Source of the DNA: CAZKMM01 sp964592965
Lineage (GTDB): Bacteria > RBG-13-61-14 > DRUE01
Length of the DNA stretch: 48,291 nt
Assembly (NCBI GenBank): GCA_964592965.1
Contig: CAZQJX010000002.1
Span: 1 to 48,291 of the forward strand
Direction of reading: 5' to 3'
The position numbers and the translations under genes are program-made. Shown piece by piece: positions 1 through 6,080 of the stretch (position 1 is the first letter of the stretch; each line of letters begins with the position of its first letter). The notes under the pieces were generated by a model that did not search any database, was not told where the DNA came from, and saw only the letters and a list, made by a program, of their open reading frames with translations.

Positions 1-670
1 TAATCACCTCTGGAGCTTTTTTGATAATCACCTCTATGCTGTAAGTGGGGTAGGGAATGGGGCTATCCCCGGCAATGTTAATTCCGCCTGCTTTTTTTAT
101 CAGGTCATTAGCAAAAGTTCCCGGACCTGCACAAATTAAAGGATTTTGTTGAAAAACTATAAGCACAGGTATGGGCTTTACATTCTTCAGCTTCTTTTCC
201 ACATCCATTTCAATTGCTTTGAGATTTTCCACCAGTTTTTGCGCCTTTTTCTCTGCATTGAGTAGTTTTCCTATTTGCAGAATTGTATCTAAAACTTCAT
301 CTAAATTTCTCGGCTGAAAGCAATGGACATTTAATCCCAGCTCTTTGAGTTTATTGATTTGAGCAAGGTCGTTTCCGTCTTTAGTTGCCAGCACAATATC
401 TGGTTTTTGGGCAAGCACTGCCTCTAGGTTGATATTTTTCAGCCCACCAATTTTTGGCTTTTTCTTAGCAGATGGCGGAAAATCACAGTGCTCAGTAACT
501 CCCACGAGGTTATCTCCTTTTCCAAGGGCAAAGACAATTTCCGTAAAACTCGGAGCAAGCGAGACGATTCTGGGATAAGGAGCTTGCTGGGAAGATAGCT
601 TACTGCTGCAGGCGGAAATCTGCACCAACAGAAGAACAGCAGTGAGAAGATATTTTTTATTTTTCACCAT
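1..670 (-). CDS. btuF: BtuF-like periplasmic cobalamin/corrinoid-binding lipoprotein (3' truncated by window edge)
   Basis: Translating the minus strand from ATG at 670 gives 223 codons that run off the left edge. The N-terminus has two lysines, a hydrophobic stretch and a lipobox ending ISAC (Cys21), so it is a predicted lipoprotein. After it comes PRIVSLAPSFTEIVFALG, the usual opening of the periplasmic-binding fold of the BtuF/FepB family (PF01497), then a KPDIVLATKDG stretch and the long connecting helix typical of class III binding proteins. The family delivers B12 or ferric siderophores to a BtuCD-type ABC transporter. The upstream cobalamin riboswitch makes a corrinoid the likely ligand. 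Permease and ATPase genes would lie to the left, outside the window. No clear separate Shine-Dalgarno site is seen; the G-rich 3' arm of the terminator hairpin is the only candidate. Confidence 0.88.
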   Translation of the reverse strand, partial: MVKNKKYLLTAVLLLVQISACSSKLSSQQAPYPRIVSLAPSFTEIVFALGKGDNLVGVTEHCDFPPSAKKKPKIGGLKNINLEAVLAQKPDIVLATKDGNDLAQINKLKELGLNVHCFQPRNLDEVLDTILQIGKLLNAEKKAQKLVENLKAIEMDVEKKLKNVKPIPVLIVFQQNPLICAGPGTFANDLIKKAGGINIAGDSPIPYPTYSIEVIIKKAPEVI

Positions 671-674
671 TGCT

Positions 675-713
675 AAAAAAATCCCCCAACCTCCGAGGGG
701 GAAGTTGGGGGAT
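675..713 (-). terminator. Intrinsic terminator forming the riboswitch expression platform
   Basis: On the minus strand a 10-bp stem (arms 704-713 and 681-690, CCCCCAAC against GTTGGGGG) is followed directly by seven T (675-681) and then, within a few bases, by the btuF start codon. It sits just downstream of the cobalamin aptamer. A second hairpin between them (727-752; 9-bp stem CACTTTCCC/GGGAAAGTG) carries a GAGGGTTGGG segment that could pair with the 5' arm of the terminator and act as antiterminator. The terminator stem also contains the only G-rich stretch that could bind the ribosome. Confidence 0.82.
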
Positions 714-755
714 AGTTTCCCAGCTTCACTTTCCCAACCCTCGGGGAAAGTGGCT

Positions 756-923
756 AAAGCCTGCGGGCAGGTTTCCTGACTTACCGCTCCCTCTCTCCGC
801 CTTCCCATTCCGCCTGCGCGGAACAGTGGCCCGCTGGAGAGAGTTCAACGCGGAACACAGTGGCGGGTCCGTGCCGGATTCTCACCGGCTTCCCTTTTAA
901 TCCTTACGGAACCCGCAGGCTTT
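756..923 (-). promoter_or_regulatory. Cobalamin (adenosylcobalamin-type) riboswitch
   Basis: Read on the minus strand, a 12-bp P1 stem closes the element (912-923 pairs perfectly with 756-767). Inside are the hallmark core GCCGGTGAGAATCCGGCAC followed by GGACCCGCCACTGT, and a B12 box AGTCAGGAAACCTGCC (766-781). These are diagnostic of the cobalamin riboswitch family. With the terminator at 675-713 the predicted logic is that B12 binding favours termination and shuts off the uptake protein. The aptamer class (AdoCbl or AqCbl) cannot be settled by eye. Confidence 0.95.
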
Positions 924-950
924 ATTTCAAAGTCCAAAAAGTTTTTATTT

Positions 951-979
951 ATGAAATCACGCTTGAAGCCAAAAGTCAA
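951..979 (-). promoter_or_regulatory. Candidate promoter for the riboswitch-btuF transcript
   Basis: On the minus strand TTGACT (974-979) is followed after 17 nt by TTTCAT (951-956), about 30 nt before the riboswitch P1 stem. The -35 box is good and the -10 box weak, so this is only a plausible assignment. Confidence 0.35.
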
Positions 980-1060
980 GATATGAGCGGTTTGCAGAGA
1001 GCCCAGGCAAATGTTTTTGCTTTTCAACAAATTTTTTGTTAAGGAATTTTAATTTTTTAA

Positions 1061-1089
1061 TTTACAATTTTGGCTGATTTAGCTAAAAT
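1061..1089 (+). promoter_or_regulatory. Sigma70-like promoter of the BKACE gene
   Basis: TTTACA (1061-1066), a 17-nt spacer and TAAAAT (1084-1089) lie 34 nt upstream of the start codon, with a strong AAGGAGGGG ribosome site at 1111-1119. Both boxes are near consensus. Confidence 0.7.
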
Positions 1090-1123
1090 GTAGATAAAGC
1101 AAATCAACCAAAGGAGGGGAGAG

Positions 1124-1999
1124 ATGGCAATAAGAGACAAGGTTATTATCACGGCTGCCTTGGCAGGTGCTGGCACCACCAAGGCAAACAATCCAAATGT
1201 TCCTTACACACCAGAGGAATTTGCTGAAGAGGCGTATCGGTGCTGGAACAGCGGAGCGGCAATTGTTCATATTCATGCTAAAGACCCTAAGACGGGCGCT
1301 GCCACTCCGGACCTAAAAGTTATAACAGATGTGATTGAAGCAATCCGTGCCAAAGCTCCAGAACTACTTATCAATATTAGCACTGCTATTGCTCCTGGTG
1401 TTACTCCTGAGCAGAGGATTGCTCCTGTTGAAAAGCTCAAGCCAGAGCTTGCCAGTCTTAACACCAATACAATGAACTTTGCCATTGCTGACCACAAGAC
1501 AGGAAAGGTTTTAGTAGAGGTGATTTTTGAAAATACCTTTAAGATGATAGAGGATTTTGCCCGGAGAATGAAAGCAGTTGGCACCAAACCCGAGGTAGAG
1601 GTTTATGACCCAGGCGGAGCATATAATGCGCTTTTAATCCGCAAGCAGGGAGATGTATTTGAGGAGCCAATACACTGGCAGTTTGTTTTCGGAGTGGCTG
1701 GCGGAATGCAGTTTACCCCTCTCACTATGTGCTTGATGAAAGATATAATCCCTGAAGAACACACCTGGTCTGCTTGTGGCGTTGGTCCGCATCAATTCCC
1801 TGCCATTATGCAGGCTTGCATTATGGGCGGACATATGAGGGTTGGTCTGGAAGATAATGTTCGTGTGCCGGGTGGAGAGCTGGCAAAAGGTAGCTGGGAG
1901 CAGGTAGAATGGGCGGTGAAGATTGCTCAGATTCTTGACCGCCCTGTTGCTTCTCCGCAGGAGGCAAGAGAGATTTTAAAACTCAAGCCCAGAAGCTAA
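1124..1999 (+). CDS. Beta-keto acid cleavage enzyme (BKACE/DUF849, Kce-like)
   Basis: At 291 aa this is the full length of the BKACE family (PF05853). The family joins acetyl-CoA to a beta-keto acid and splits it into an acetoacetyl-like product and a new CoA ester; the founding member Kce acts on 3-keto-5-aminohexanoate in lysine fermentation. Visible features are the N-terminal VIITAALAGAGTTK strand, the zinc motif HIH (His49, His51), and a later VGLEDN with Glu243 as the likely third zinc ligand, plus the family GVGPHQFP and LLINISTA stretches. Start ATG 1124 has an ideal ribosome site. The exact substrate cannot be read from sequence, because BKACE members use many beta-keto acids. A B12-uptake gene lies next door, and lysine fermentation needs a B12-dependent aminomutase, so Kce itself is possible but unproven. 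Confidence 0.93.
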   Translation: MAIRDKVIITAALAGAGTTKANNPNVPYTPEEFAEEAYRCWNSGAAIVHIHAKDPKTGAATPDLKVITDVIEAIRAKAPELLINISTAIAPGVTPEQRIAPVEKLKPELASLNTNTMNFAIADHKTGKVLVEVIFENTFKMIEDFARRMKAVGTKPEVEVYDPGGAYNALLIRKQGDVFEEPIHWQFVFGVAGGMQFTPLTMCLMKDIIPEEHTWSACGVGPHQFPAIMQACIMGGHMRVGLEDNVRVPGGELAKGSWEQVEWAVKIAQILDRPVASPQEAREILKLKPRS

Positions 2000-2017
2000 A
2001 GCTTTGGAGGTGAGCTG

Positions 2018-2476
2018 GTGGCAAAGGTCAAACCGCTCAAGGAGAATGAAATATTTAAATCGCTCAATGACCGGGAGATAGCTCTTTTAGCAACTTTTAT
2101 TGAGGAACGCTCCTATCAGGCGGGCACTCCGCTTTTTTATGAGAATATGAAAAGCGAGGCAATGTATATAATTGTTTCCGGAAGGATTAAGCTTTCCAAG
2201 ATGCTTTCAGAGGGAGAGGAGCGCACTTTAACGGTTCTTGGAGCAGGGGATTATTTTGGAGAGAATGCGCTTTTAGAGGAGGGTCCGAGGACAGTGAGTG
2301 CGATAGTTCTTCAGGATGCGAATTTGCTGGTATTAAAGCGGAGCAGTTTTCAGAAGCTTATTGAAAAGGAGCCCAAGCTGGCGATGAAGGTTATTTTGGG
2401 TATGTATCAGGTTTTGGCTGAGCGGATTAGAAAAGCCAGCCCCAAGCTCCAGCAATTAATTATGCAGGCGAAATAA
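2018..2476 (+). CDS. Stand-alone cyclic nucleotide-binding domain protein
   Basis: At 152 aa it begins at GTG with TTGGAGG seven nt upstream. Residues about 12-130 form a cNMP-binding beta-roll as in Crp/Fnr proteins; the phosphate-binding cassette is recognisable as GDYFGENALLEEGPRTVSA (residues 78-94, with Glu82 and Arg91 at the usual ligand positions). After the domain only a short helical tail remains (VLAERIRKASPKLQQL), and there is no winged-helix DNA-binding domain, so it is probably not a transcription factor by itself. It lies 18 nt after the BKACE gene and 8-11 nt before a run of three tiny membrane proteins, so it may act as a ligand-sensing partner of that cluster. That role is inference. 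Confidence 0.85.
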   Translation: MAKVKPLKENEIFKSLNDREIALLATFIEERSYQAGTPLFYENMKSEAMYIIVSGRIKLSKMLSEGEERTLTVLGAGDYFGENALLEEGPRTVSAIVLQDANLLVLKRSSFQKLIEKEPKLAMKVILGMYQVLAERIRKASPKLQQLIMQAK

Positions 2477-2487
2477 GGAGGAAGATG

Positions 2488-2787
2488 ATGAGAAAAATAA
2501 TTTCTCTCGTGCCAATAATGCTTTTTATCTGCGGATGCGGGCAGGAAGAGGCAGGTGGGGTATCTATTCCTGGCTATTGGTTTCATATTTTGCTGGTGGT
2601 GATTCCGCTTTTAGTTCTTTTGGTCAAGCTTTTTATGGATATGAGGGAAATTAAGGATTCGCTTCTTTCCATTGAGGGGCAGGAGCGAAGGCTTCTTTCC
2701 CGTATGGATGCGCTTGAAGAAAAGTTAATGGAGAAAATAGGAGAGCAGAAATCTCGTTCAAGGTCAAAATCCAAAAAGGAAGGTTAA
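2488..2787 (+). CDS. Small lipoprotein/membrane protein with coiled-coil tail
   Basis: About 99 aa. A signal-like N-terminus ends in FICGCG, a plausible lipobox. A strong hydrophobic segment (roughly FHILLVVIPLLVLLVKLFM) follows, then an amphipathic helix with RRLLSRMDALEEKLMEKIGEQK and a basic, serine/lysine-rich tail. Two ATG codons are adjacent (2485 and 2488); GGAGG at 2477-2481 fits 2488 better (6 nt). I recognise no family. The layout (transmembrane segment then heptad-rich helix) recalls PspB-type envelope-stress proteins, but this is only architectural. The next gene has a very similar ALEEKL helix, suggesting paralogs or partners forming a hetero-oligomer. Confidence 0.72.
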   Translation: MRKIISLVPIMLFICGCGQEEAGGVSIPGYWFHILLVVIPLLVLLVKLFMDMREIKDSLLSIEGQERRLLSRMDALEEKLMEKIGEQKSRSRSKSKKEG

Positions 2788-2790
2788 AAG

Positions 2791-3009
2791 ATGGAGGTAA
2801 TTGGCATTGTTTTGCTTCTTGCGGTTTTTGGTTTGGGCTTTGCGGTTACTTATATATTTTCTCGGTATTTGAACCTGCTGAATATGGTTAGGGAGCATAA
2901 CGAGGAGGTTCTCAGGCGTCTTCAGGCTTTAGAGGAAAAGCTGGGCAGAGAAAAAGAAGAAATAAAGCTTGCCCAAAGCGAGCCAAACCCCAACAAGGAG
3001 GAGCAATGA
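2791..3009 (+). CDS. Small single-pass membrane protein with coiled coil
   Basis: 72 aa. One N-terminal transmembrane helix (residues about 3-24, VIGIVLLLAVFGLGFAVTYIF), then a charged helix containing VLRRLQALEEKLGREKEEIK and a short acidic/proline tail. It starts 3 nt after the previous stop, with AGGAAGG as ribosome site. The LQALEEKL block matches the MDALEEKL block of the upstream protein, which argues for a shared interaction surface. PspB-like proteins have the same size and plan, but no firm homology can be claimed by eye. It belongs to the cNMP/mini-membrane-protein cluster at 2018-3193. Confidence 0.65.
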   Translation: MEVIGIVLLLAVFGLGFAVTYIFSRYLNLLNMVREHNEEVLRRLQALEEKLGREKEEIKLAQSEPNPNKEEQ

Positions 3010-3013
3010 GCAG

Positions 3014-3193
3014 ATGGAAATTCTCATCTGGCTCGTAATTGCCACTATCACCAGCTGGGCGATTATCACTTTTTGGTATAAGCGAAGGGTAAAGGATAAA
3101 GAAAGGTCTTTAGAAAAATTCATTCTTGCTGATGAAAATCTCAGAAAAGTCATCTTGAAAGAAACTGATTATGAAAATAACTCCCATAGCTGA
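3014..3193 (+). CDS. Tiny single-pass membrane protein
   Basis: 59 aa from ATG 3014; AAGGAGGAG (2995-3003) lies 10 nt upstream. The reading frame is open further 5' (to a codon near 2969), but that part overlaps the previous gene and lacks a ribosome site. Residues 2-20 (EILIWLVIATITSWAIITFW) are a membrane helix followed by basic YKRRVKDKERS and a charged tail. It overlaps the next gene by 23 nt. No family recognised. Confidence is lower because of its size, but the spacing and membrane-helix pattern match the two genes before it. Confidence 0.5.
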   Translation: MEILIWLVIATITSWAIITFWYKRRVKDKERSLEKFILADENLRKVILKETDYENNSHS

Positions 3194-4313
3194 GGAGCTG
3201 AAAAAAGATTTTCCTAGCTCAGAAAAAGTTGTATTTTTTGACCACGCTGGTGTTGCTCCTATTACTAAAAGAGCTTATGAAAAAGTAGCTGAATTCAGCG
3301 CTCGGCTGAAAGAGCCTGGAGAGATTAATCCACAAAAATTCCTTGAAGAAATAGAGCAGGCTCGCTCGGTATGCGCCCATCTGCTCGGCGCAGAGCCCGA
3401 TTCTATTTGCTTTGTTCGCTCAACCTCTTTTGGAATATCTCTGGTTGCCAGTGGACTTCGCTGGAAGCAGGGAGATAACATCATCACCTATTCGCGGGAA
3501 TTTCCTGCTAATATTTATCCTTGGCTAAATATTGCCAAAAAAGGCGTTGAGATAAGGTTAATCCCTGAGCGAGATGGAAGAATAGTTTTTGAAGATATAG
3601 AAAAGCTGGTCAATTCCCGCACTCGGCTTATTGCCATAAGCTCGGTGCAGTTTACCAATGGCTTTCGCATAGATTTGAAAAGGTTAAGCGAATTTTGCCG
3701 GGCAAGGGGAATTTTGCTTTTGGTTGATGCTATTCAGAGCTTGGGTATTATCCCGTTTAATCTGGCAGAAACTCCTGTTGATTTTGTTTGTGCTGATGGT
3801 CATAAATGGCTTTTGTCTTTTGAGGGAATGGGGATTTTGTATATCAATCCCCGCTTGATTGATGAGCTTGACCTTCATATTGTCGGCTGGAACAGCGTTG
3901 TTGATGCGCACGATTTCCTTAATTATAATTTTCAGCTCCGACCCGATGCCAGAAGGTTTGAAGAAGGCAGTTATAATACCATTTCCATTTTGGCGCTTTC
4001 CGCATCTGTTTCGCTTCTTTTGGATACAGGCATTGAAACACTTTATGAGCGAGTTTTGGCTCTCGGTGATATATTAATTGAAGAGCTTGAGAAGATGGGA
4101 GCAAAGATTTTATCTTCCAGGCAAAAAGATGAGCGGAGCGGTATTATCAGTTTTATCTTTGAAGGAAAGAACCCAAATGAGCTTTGCTTTCAGCTTCGGC
4201 AAAAGGGAGCAATCTGCTCCGCAAGGGGCAGGGGAGTAAGGCTCAGTCCGCACGGCTACCAAAATGAAGAGGATGTTGAGCGATTCCTCAAAATCGTCAG
4301 AGAAGTTGTCTGA
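3171..4313 (+). CDS. Class V aminotransferase-fold PLP enzyme (cysteine desulfurase/selenocysteine lyase-like)
   Basis: 380 aa, the usual length of PF00266 enzymes. FFDHAGVAP (22-30) is the typical N-terminal motif. VDAIQS carries the PLP-pyridine-binding Asp186, and ADGHKWLL gives the Schiff-base Lys212. The sequence is closer to the CsdA/isopenicillin-epimerase-like branch than to IscS: there is no obvious conserved catalytic-Cys loop before the C-terminal domain. The reaction could be desulfuration, epimerisation or decarboxylation, so no gene symbol is given. ATG 3171 overlaps the preceding small ORF by 23 nt and lacks a strong ribosome site, pointing to translational coupling. The 3' end overlaps the DNA glycosylase gene by 50 nt. 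Confidence 0.88.
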   Translation: MKITPIAEELKKDFPSSEKVVFFDHAGVAPITKRAYEKVAEFSARLKEPGEINPQKFLEEIEQARSVCAHLLGAEPDSICFVRSTSFGISLVASGLRWKQGDNIITYSREFPANIYPWLNIAKKGVEIRLIPERDGRIVFEDIEKLVNSRTRLIAISSVQFTNGFRIDLKRLSEFCRARGILLLVDAIQSLGIIPFNLAETPVDFVCADGHKWLLSFEGMGILYINPRLIDELDLHIVGWNSVVDAHDFLNYNFQLRPDARRFEEGSYNTISILALSASVSLLLDTGIETLYERVLALGDILIEELEKMGAKILSSRQKDERSGIISFIFEGKNPNELCFQLRQKGAICSARGRGVRLSPHGYQNEEDVERFLKIVREVV

Positions 4314-5031
4314 AGGCAAAAAGCCTACTGAGCCCGACCAGCAAGACTTCATTTCCACTGAAAATGTAAAAGAGCTTCTTCTTGAAATTTACGCTCGGCT
4401 CCGCAGACATTTTGGCTACAGAAACTGGTGGCCAGGTGAAACTGAATTTGAGATTATTTTAGGAGCTATCCTCACTCAGAACACCAGCTGGAAAAATGTT
4501 GAGAAGGCGCTTGATAATTTGAAAAAGCAGGGCTTGCTTGAGCCAGAAAAATTAAGAAAGGTTGAGCAGAGCAAGCTGGAAGAGCTTATTAAACCCAGCG
4601 GTTATTATCGGCAGAAAGCTGAGCGCATTCAGCGATTTTTAGACTTTTTCTTTGCCCCGCCTGTTAATGGAAAAATAGAGCTTCTAAAAGCACTTCCACT
4701 TAAAAAACTGAGAAAGATGCTCCTTGAAATCAAAGGCATTGGACCTGAAACAGCAGATTCCATCCTCCTTTATGCTTTGAATAAACCGATTTTTGTTGTT
4801 GATGCTTATACAAAAAGGATTTTTTCCCGACTCAGGCTGGTAAAGGAAAATATCAGCTATGATGAGCTGAGAGAATTTTTTGAGAAAAACCTTCCCCGAA
4901 GCGTAAAGCTCTATAATGATTACCACGCTCAACTGGTAGAGCTGGGAAAAAACTATTGTAAGAAAATACCCGACTGCTCCGCCTGTCCGCTTCGCTCCTT
5001 AGAAAGATGCAGAGAAAAACGATTTTCATAG
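4264..5031 (+). CDS. Endonuclease III-superfamily DNA glycosylase (COG2231/MagIII-like), no lyase lysine
   Basis: 255 aa with the HhH-GPD fold. The motifs WWPGETEFEIILGAILTQNT (55-74) and SWKNVEKAL are typical of the COG2231 branch that includes Helicobacter MagIII. The helix-hairpin-helix reads IKGIGPETAD; the lysine that makes endonuclease III an AP lyase is replaced by Glu162, while the general-base aspartate is kept (VVDAYTKR, Asp180). Four cysteines near the C-terminus (232, 238, 241, 249) suggest a [4Fe-4S] cluster with spacing 5-2-7 instead of the usual 6-2-5. A monofunctional glycosylase, perhaps for alkylated bases, is predicted. The first ~30 residues are a polar extension inside the upstream gene; ATG 4273 is an alternative start. 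Confidence 0.87.
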   Translation: MKRMLSDSSKSSEKLSEGKKPTEPDQQDFISTENVKELLLEIYARLRRHFGYRNWWPGETEFEIILGAILTQNTSWKNVEKALDNLKKQGLLEPEKLRKVEQSKLEELIKPSGYYRQKAERIQRFLDFFFAPPVNGKIELLKALPLKKLRKMLLEIKGIGPETADSILLYALNKPIFVVDAYTKRIFSRLRLVKENISYDELREFFEKNLPRSVKLYNDYHAQLVELGKNYCKKIPDCSACPLRSLERCREKRFS

Positions 5032-5124
5032 AAAAGATTTGCGAGTTTTCGAAAAAGTAATTTACAGTCCTGCAAGCTTTTAGGATAAAAAGTTTTGTAC
5101 CAAAAAACATCTCAAACAACAATT

Positions 5125-5164
5125 AAAAGCTGGCTTTATCAATAATGATAATCTCCCGGCTTTT
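5125..5164. terminator. Candidate bidirectional terminator hairpin between convergent genes
   Basis: AAAAGCTGG (5125-5133) pairs with CCGGCTTTT (5156-5164) through nine pairs, one a G-U, leaving a 22-nt loop. A-runs and T-runs at the ends could serve transcripts from both sides. The rest of the 5032-5198 interval shows nothing else. The long loop and short U-tract keep confidence moderate. Confidence 0.4.
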
Positions 5165-5198
5165 GCTAGCTTTGCTTTACTTAGCTTAGGCAGAAACT

Positions 5199-5525
5199 TT
5201 AAATGTTCTGGTCGATAAATTCCTTAAGAGCTTCTTTTGGCTGAGCGCCCATTGTTTGCGCCACGCTCTCTCCGTTCTTGAAGAGAATCAAGGTGGGAAT
5301 GGCACGGATTCCGTAGCGAGCAGAAACTTCAGGATTCTCATCAACATTGAGTCTGCCCACTTTAAGCTTGCCTGCATACTCTTTGGCAATTTCCTCCACC
5401 ACCGGCGCTATAAACCTGCAGGGTGCGCACCAAGGCGCCCAGAAATCCACCAGAACAGGAAGCTCGCTTTTTAAAACCTCATTTTCAAAATTAGCATCAG
5501 TAATTTCAATAACTCCTTGCGCCAT
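5199..5525 (-). CDS. trxA: Thioredoxin
   Basis: 108 aa, standard thioredoxin length. The redox motif is WCAPC (Cys33, Cys36) rather than the canonical WCGPC; the buried Asp (LVDFWAPW) and the cis-proline (AIPTL, Pro77) are present. It is a cytosolic dithiol reductant for ribonucleotide reductase, peroxiredoxins and similar targets. The gene is monocistronic, with GGAGGG before the ATG. No thioredoxin reductase gene is in the window. Confidence 0.97.
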   Translation of the reverse strand: MAQGVIEITDANFENEVLKSELPVLVDFWAPWCAPCRFIAPVVEEIAKEYAGKLKVGRLNVDENPEVSARYGIRAIPTLILFKNGESVAQTMGAQPKEALKEFIDQNI

Positions 5526-5579
5526 CTTTCCCTCCTTTTAAATTTTTTTAAATTTTTGCTATTTTTCGCTTTTTAAAGC

Positions 5580-5607
5580 ATTTTAATTGATTGCCAGATA
5601 AAAGCAA
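5580..5607 (-). promoter_or_regulatory. Candidate trxA promoter
   Basis: On the minus strand TTGCTT (5602-5607), a 16-nt spacer and TAAAAT (5580-5585) lie about 55 nt before the trxA start. The same pair of boxes with the same spacing occurs upstream of tlyA (32094-32121). Confidence 0.55.
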
Positions 5608-5652
5608 ATCCAAAAATCAAATTATTTATATATAAAGATAATTACTTGCTAG

Positions 5653-5668
5653 TAGTTGTCAACAACTA
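5653..5668. promoter_or_regulatory. 16-bp palindrome, possible operator
   Basis: TAGTTGT and ACAACTA form perfect 7-nt arms around a CA centre in the trxA/gatC divergent spacer, just upstream of the likely gatC promoter. It lacks a T-run, so a protein-binding site is more likely than a terminator. No matching regulator was identified. Confidence 0.35.
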
Positions 5669-5678
5669 AAAGCAATTT

Positions 5679-5704
5679 TTGGCAGAAAAAAAGTGTGCTA
5701 AAAT
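5679..5704 (+). promoter_or_regulatory. Weak candidate promoter for gatCAB
   Basis: TAAAAT (5699-5704) is a good -10 box. TTGGCA (5679-5684) is only 14 nt upstream, shorter than normal, so the real -35 region may be the T-rich stretch at 5676-5681 or may be replaced by an activator. Confidence 0.3.
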
Positions 5705-5783
5705 AAAAATGCCAACCAGCACTAGCTCCCAGCAAACTTGCAGGGAGCCTGGCTTTGAATTAAAATCCCAGCAGGAGGAAAAG

Positions 5784-6071
5784 ATGAAGATTACAAAGAA
5801 AGAAGTTGAGTATGTAGCGCATTTAGCCAGGCTTCGGCTCAAGCCTGAGGATGCAGAAAAATTCACCTCTCAGCTTGACCAGATTCTAACTTATTTTGAG
5901 AAGCTCCAAGAGCTTGATACCAGCGAGATTGAGCCGACATCTCATCCCATTCCCATTGTTAATGCTTTTCGTGAAGATGAGGTCAAGCCTTCGCTAGACA
6001 TTGAAGATGTTTTAGCAAACGCCCCTGATAAAGAGGGAAATTTCTTTAAAGTACCCAAAATTATTGAATGA
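5784..6071 (+). CDS. gatC: Asp/Glu-tRNA amidotransferase subunit C
   Basis: 95 aa from ATG 5784, preceded by AGGAGG. The open frame continues upstream to 5679, but that region is promoter-like and outside normal GatC length. The protein shows the conserved VEYVAHLARLRL helix, QLDQILTYFEKLQELDT and the C-terminal LREDEV-like segment (FREDEVKPS), ending DKEGNFFKVPKIIE. GatC wraps around and stabilises GatA in the GatCAB complex. First gene of gatC-gatA-gatB; the gatA start is 9 nt downstream. Confidence 0.96.
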   Translation: MKITKKEVEYVAHLARLRLKPEDAEKFTSQLDQILTYFEKLQELDTSEIEPTSHPIPIVNAFREDEVKPSLDIEDVLANAPDKEGNFFKVPKIIE

Positions 6072-6080
6072 GGTGCGCTG

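Noticed and set aside
845..1030. 61-codon ORF on the minus strand upstream of btuF
   Set aside because: It lies over the cobalamin riboswitch aptamer and its leader; the sequence is explained by RNA structure, not coding.
5679..5783. 35-residue extension of GatC
   Set aside because: The extra part is promoter-like, has no ribosome site and exceeds normal GatC length.
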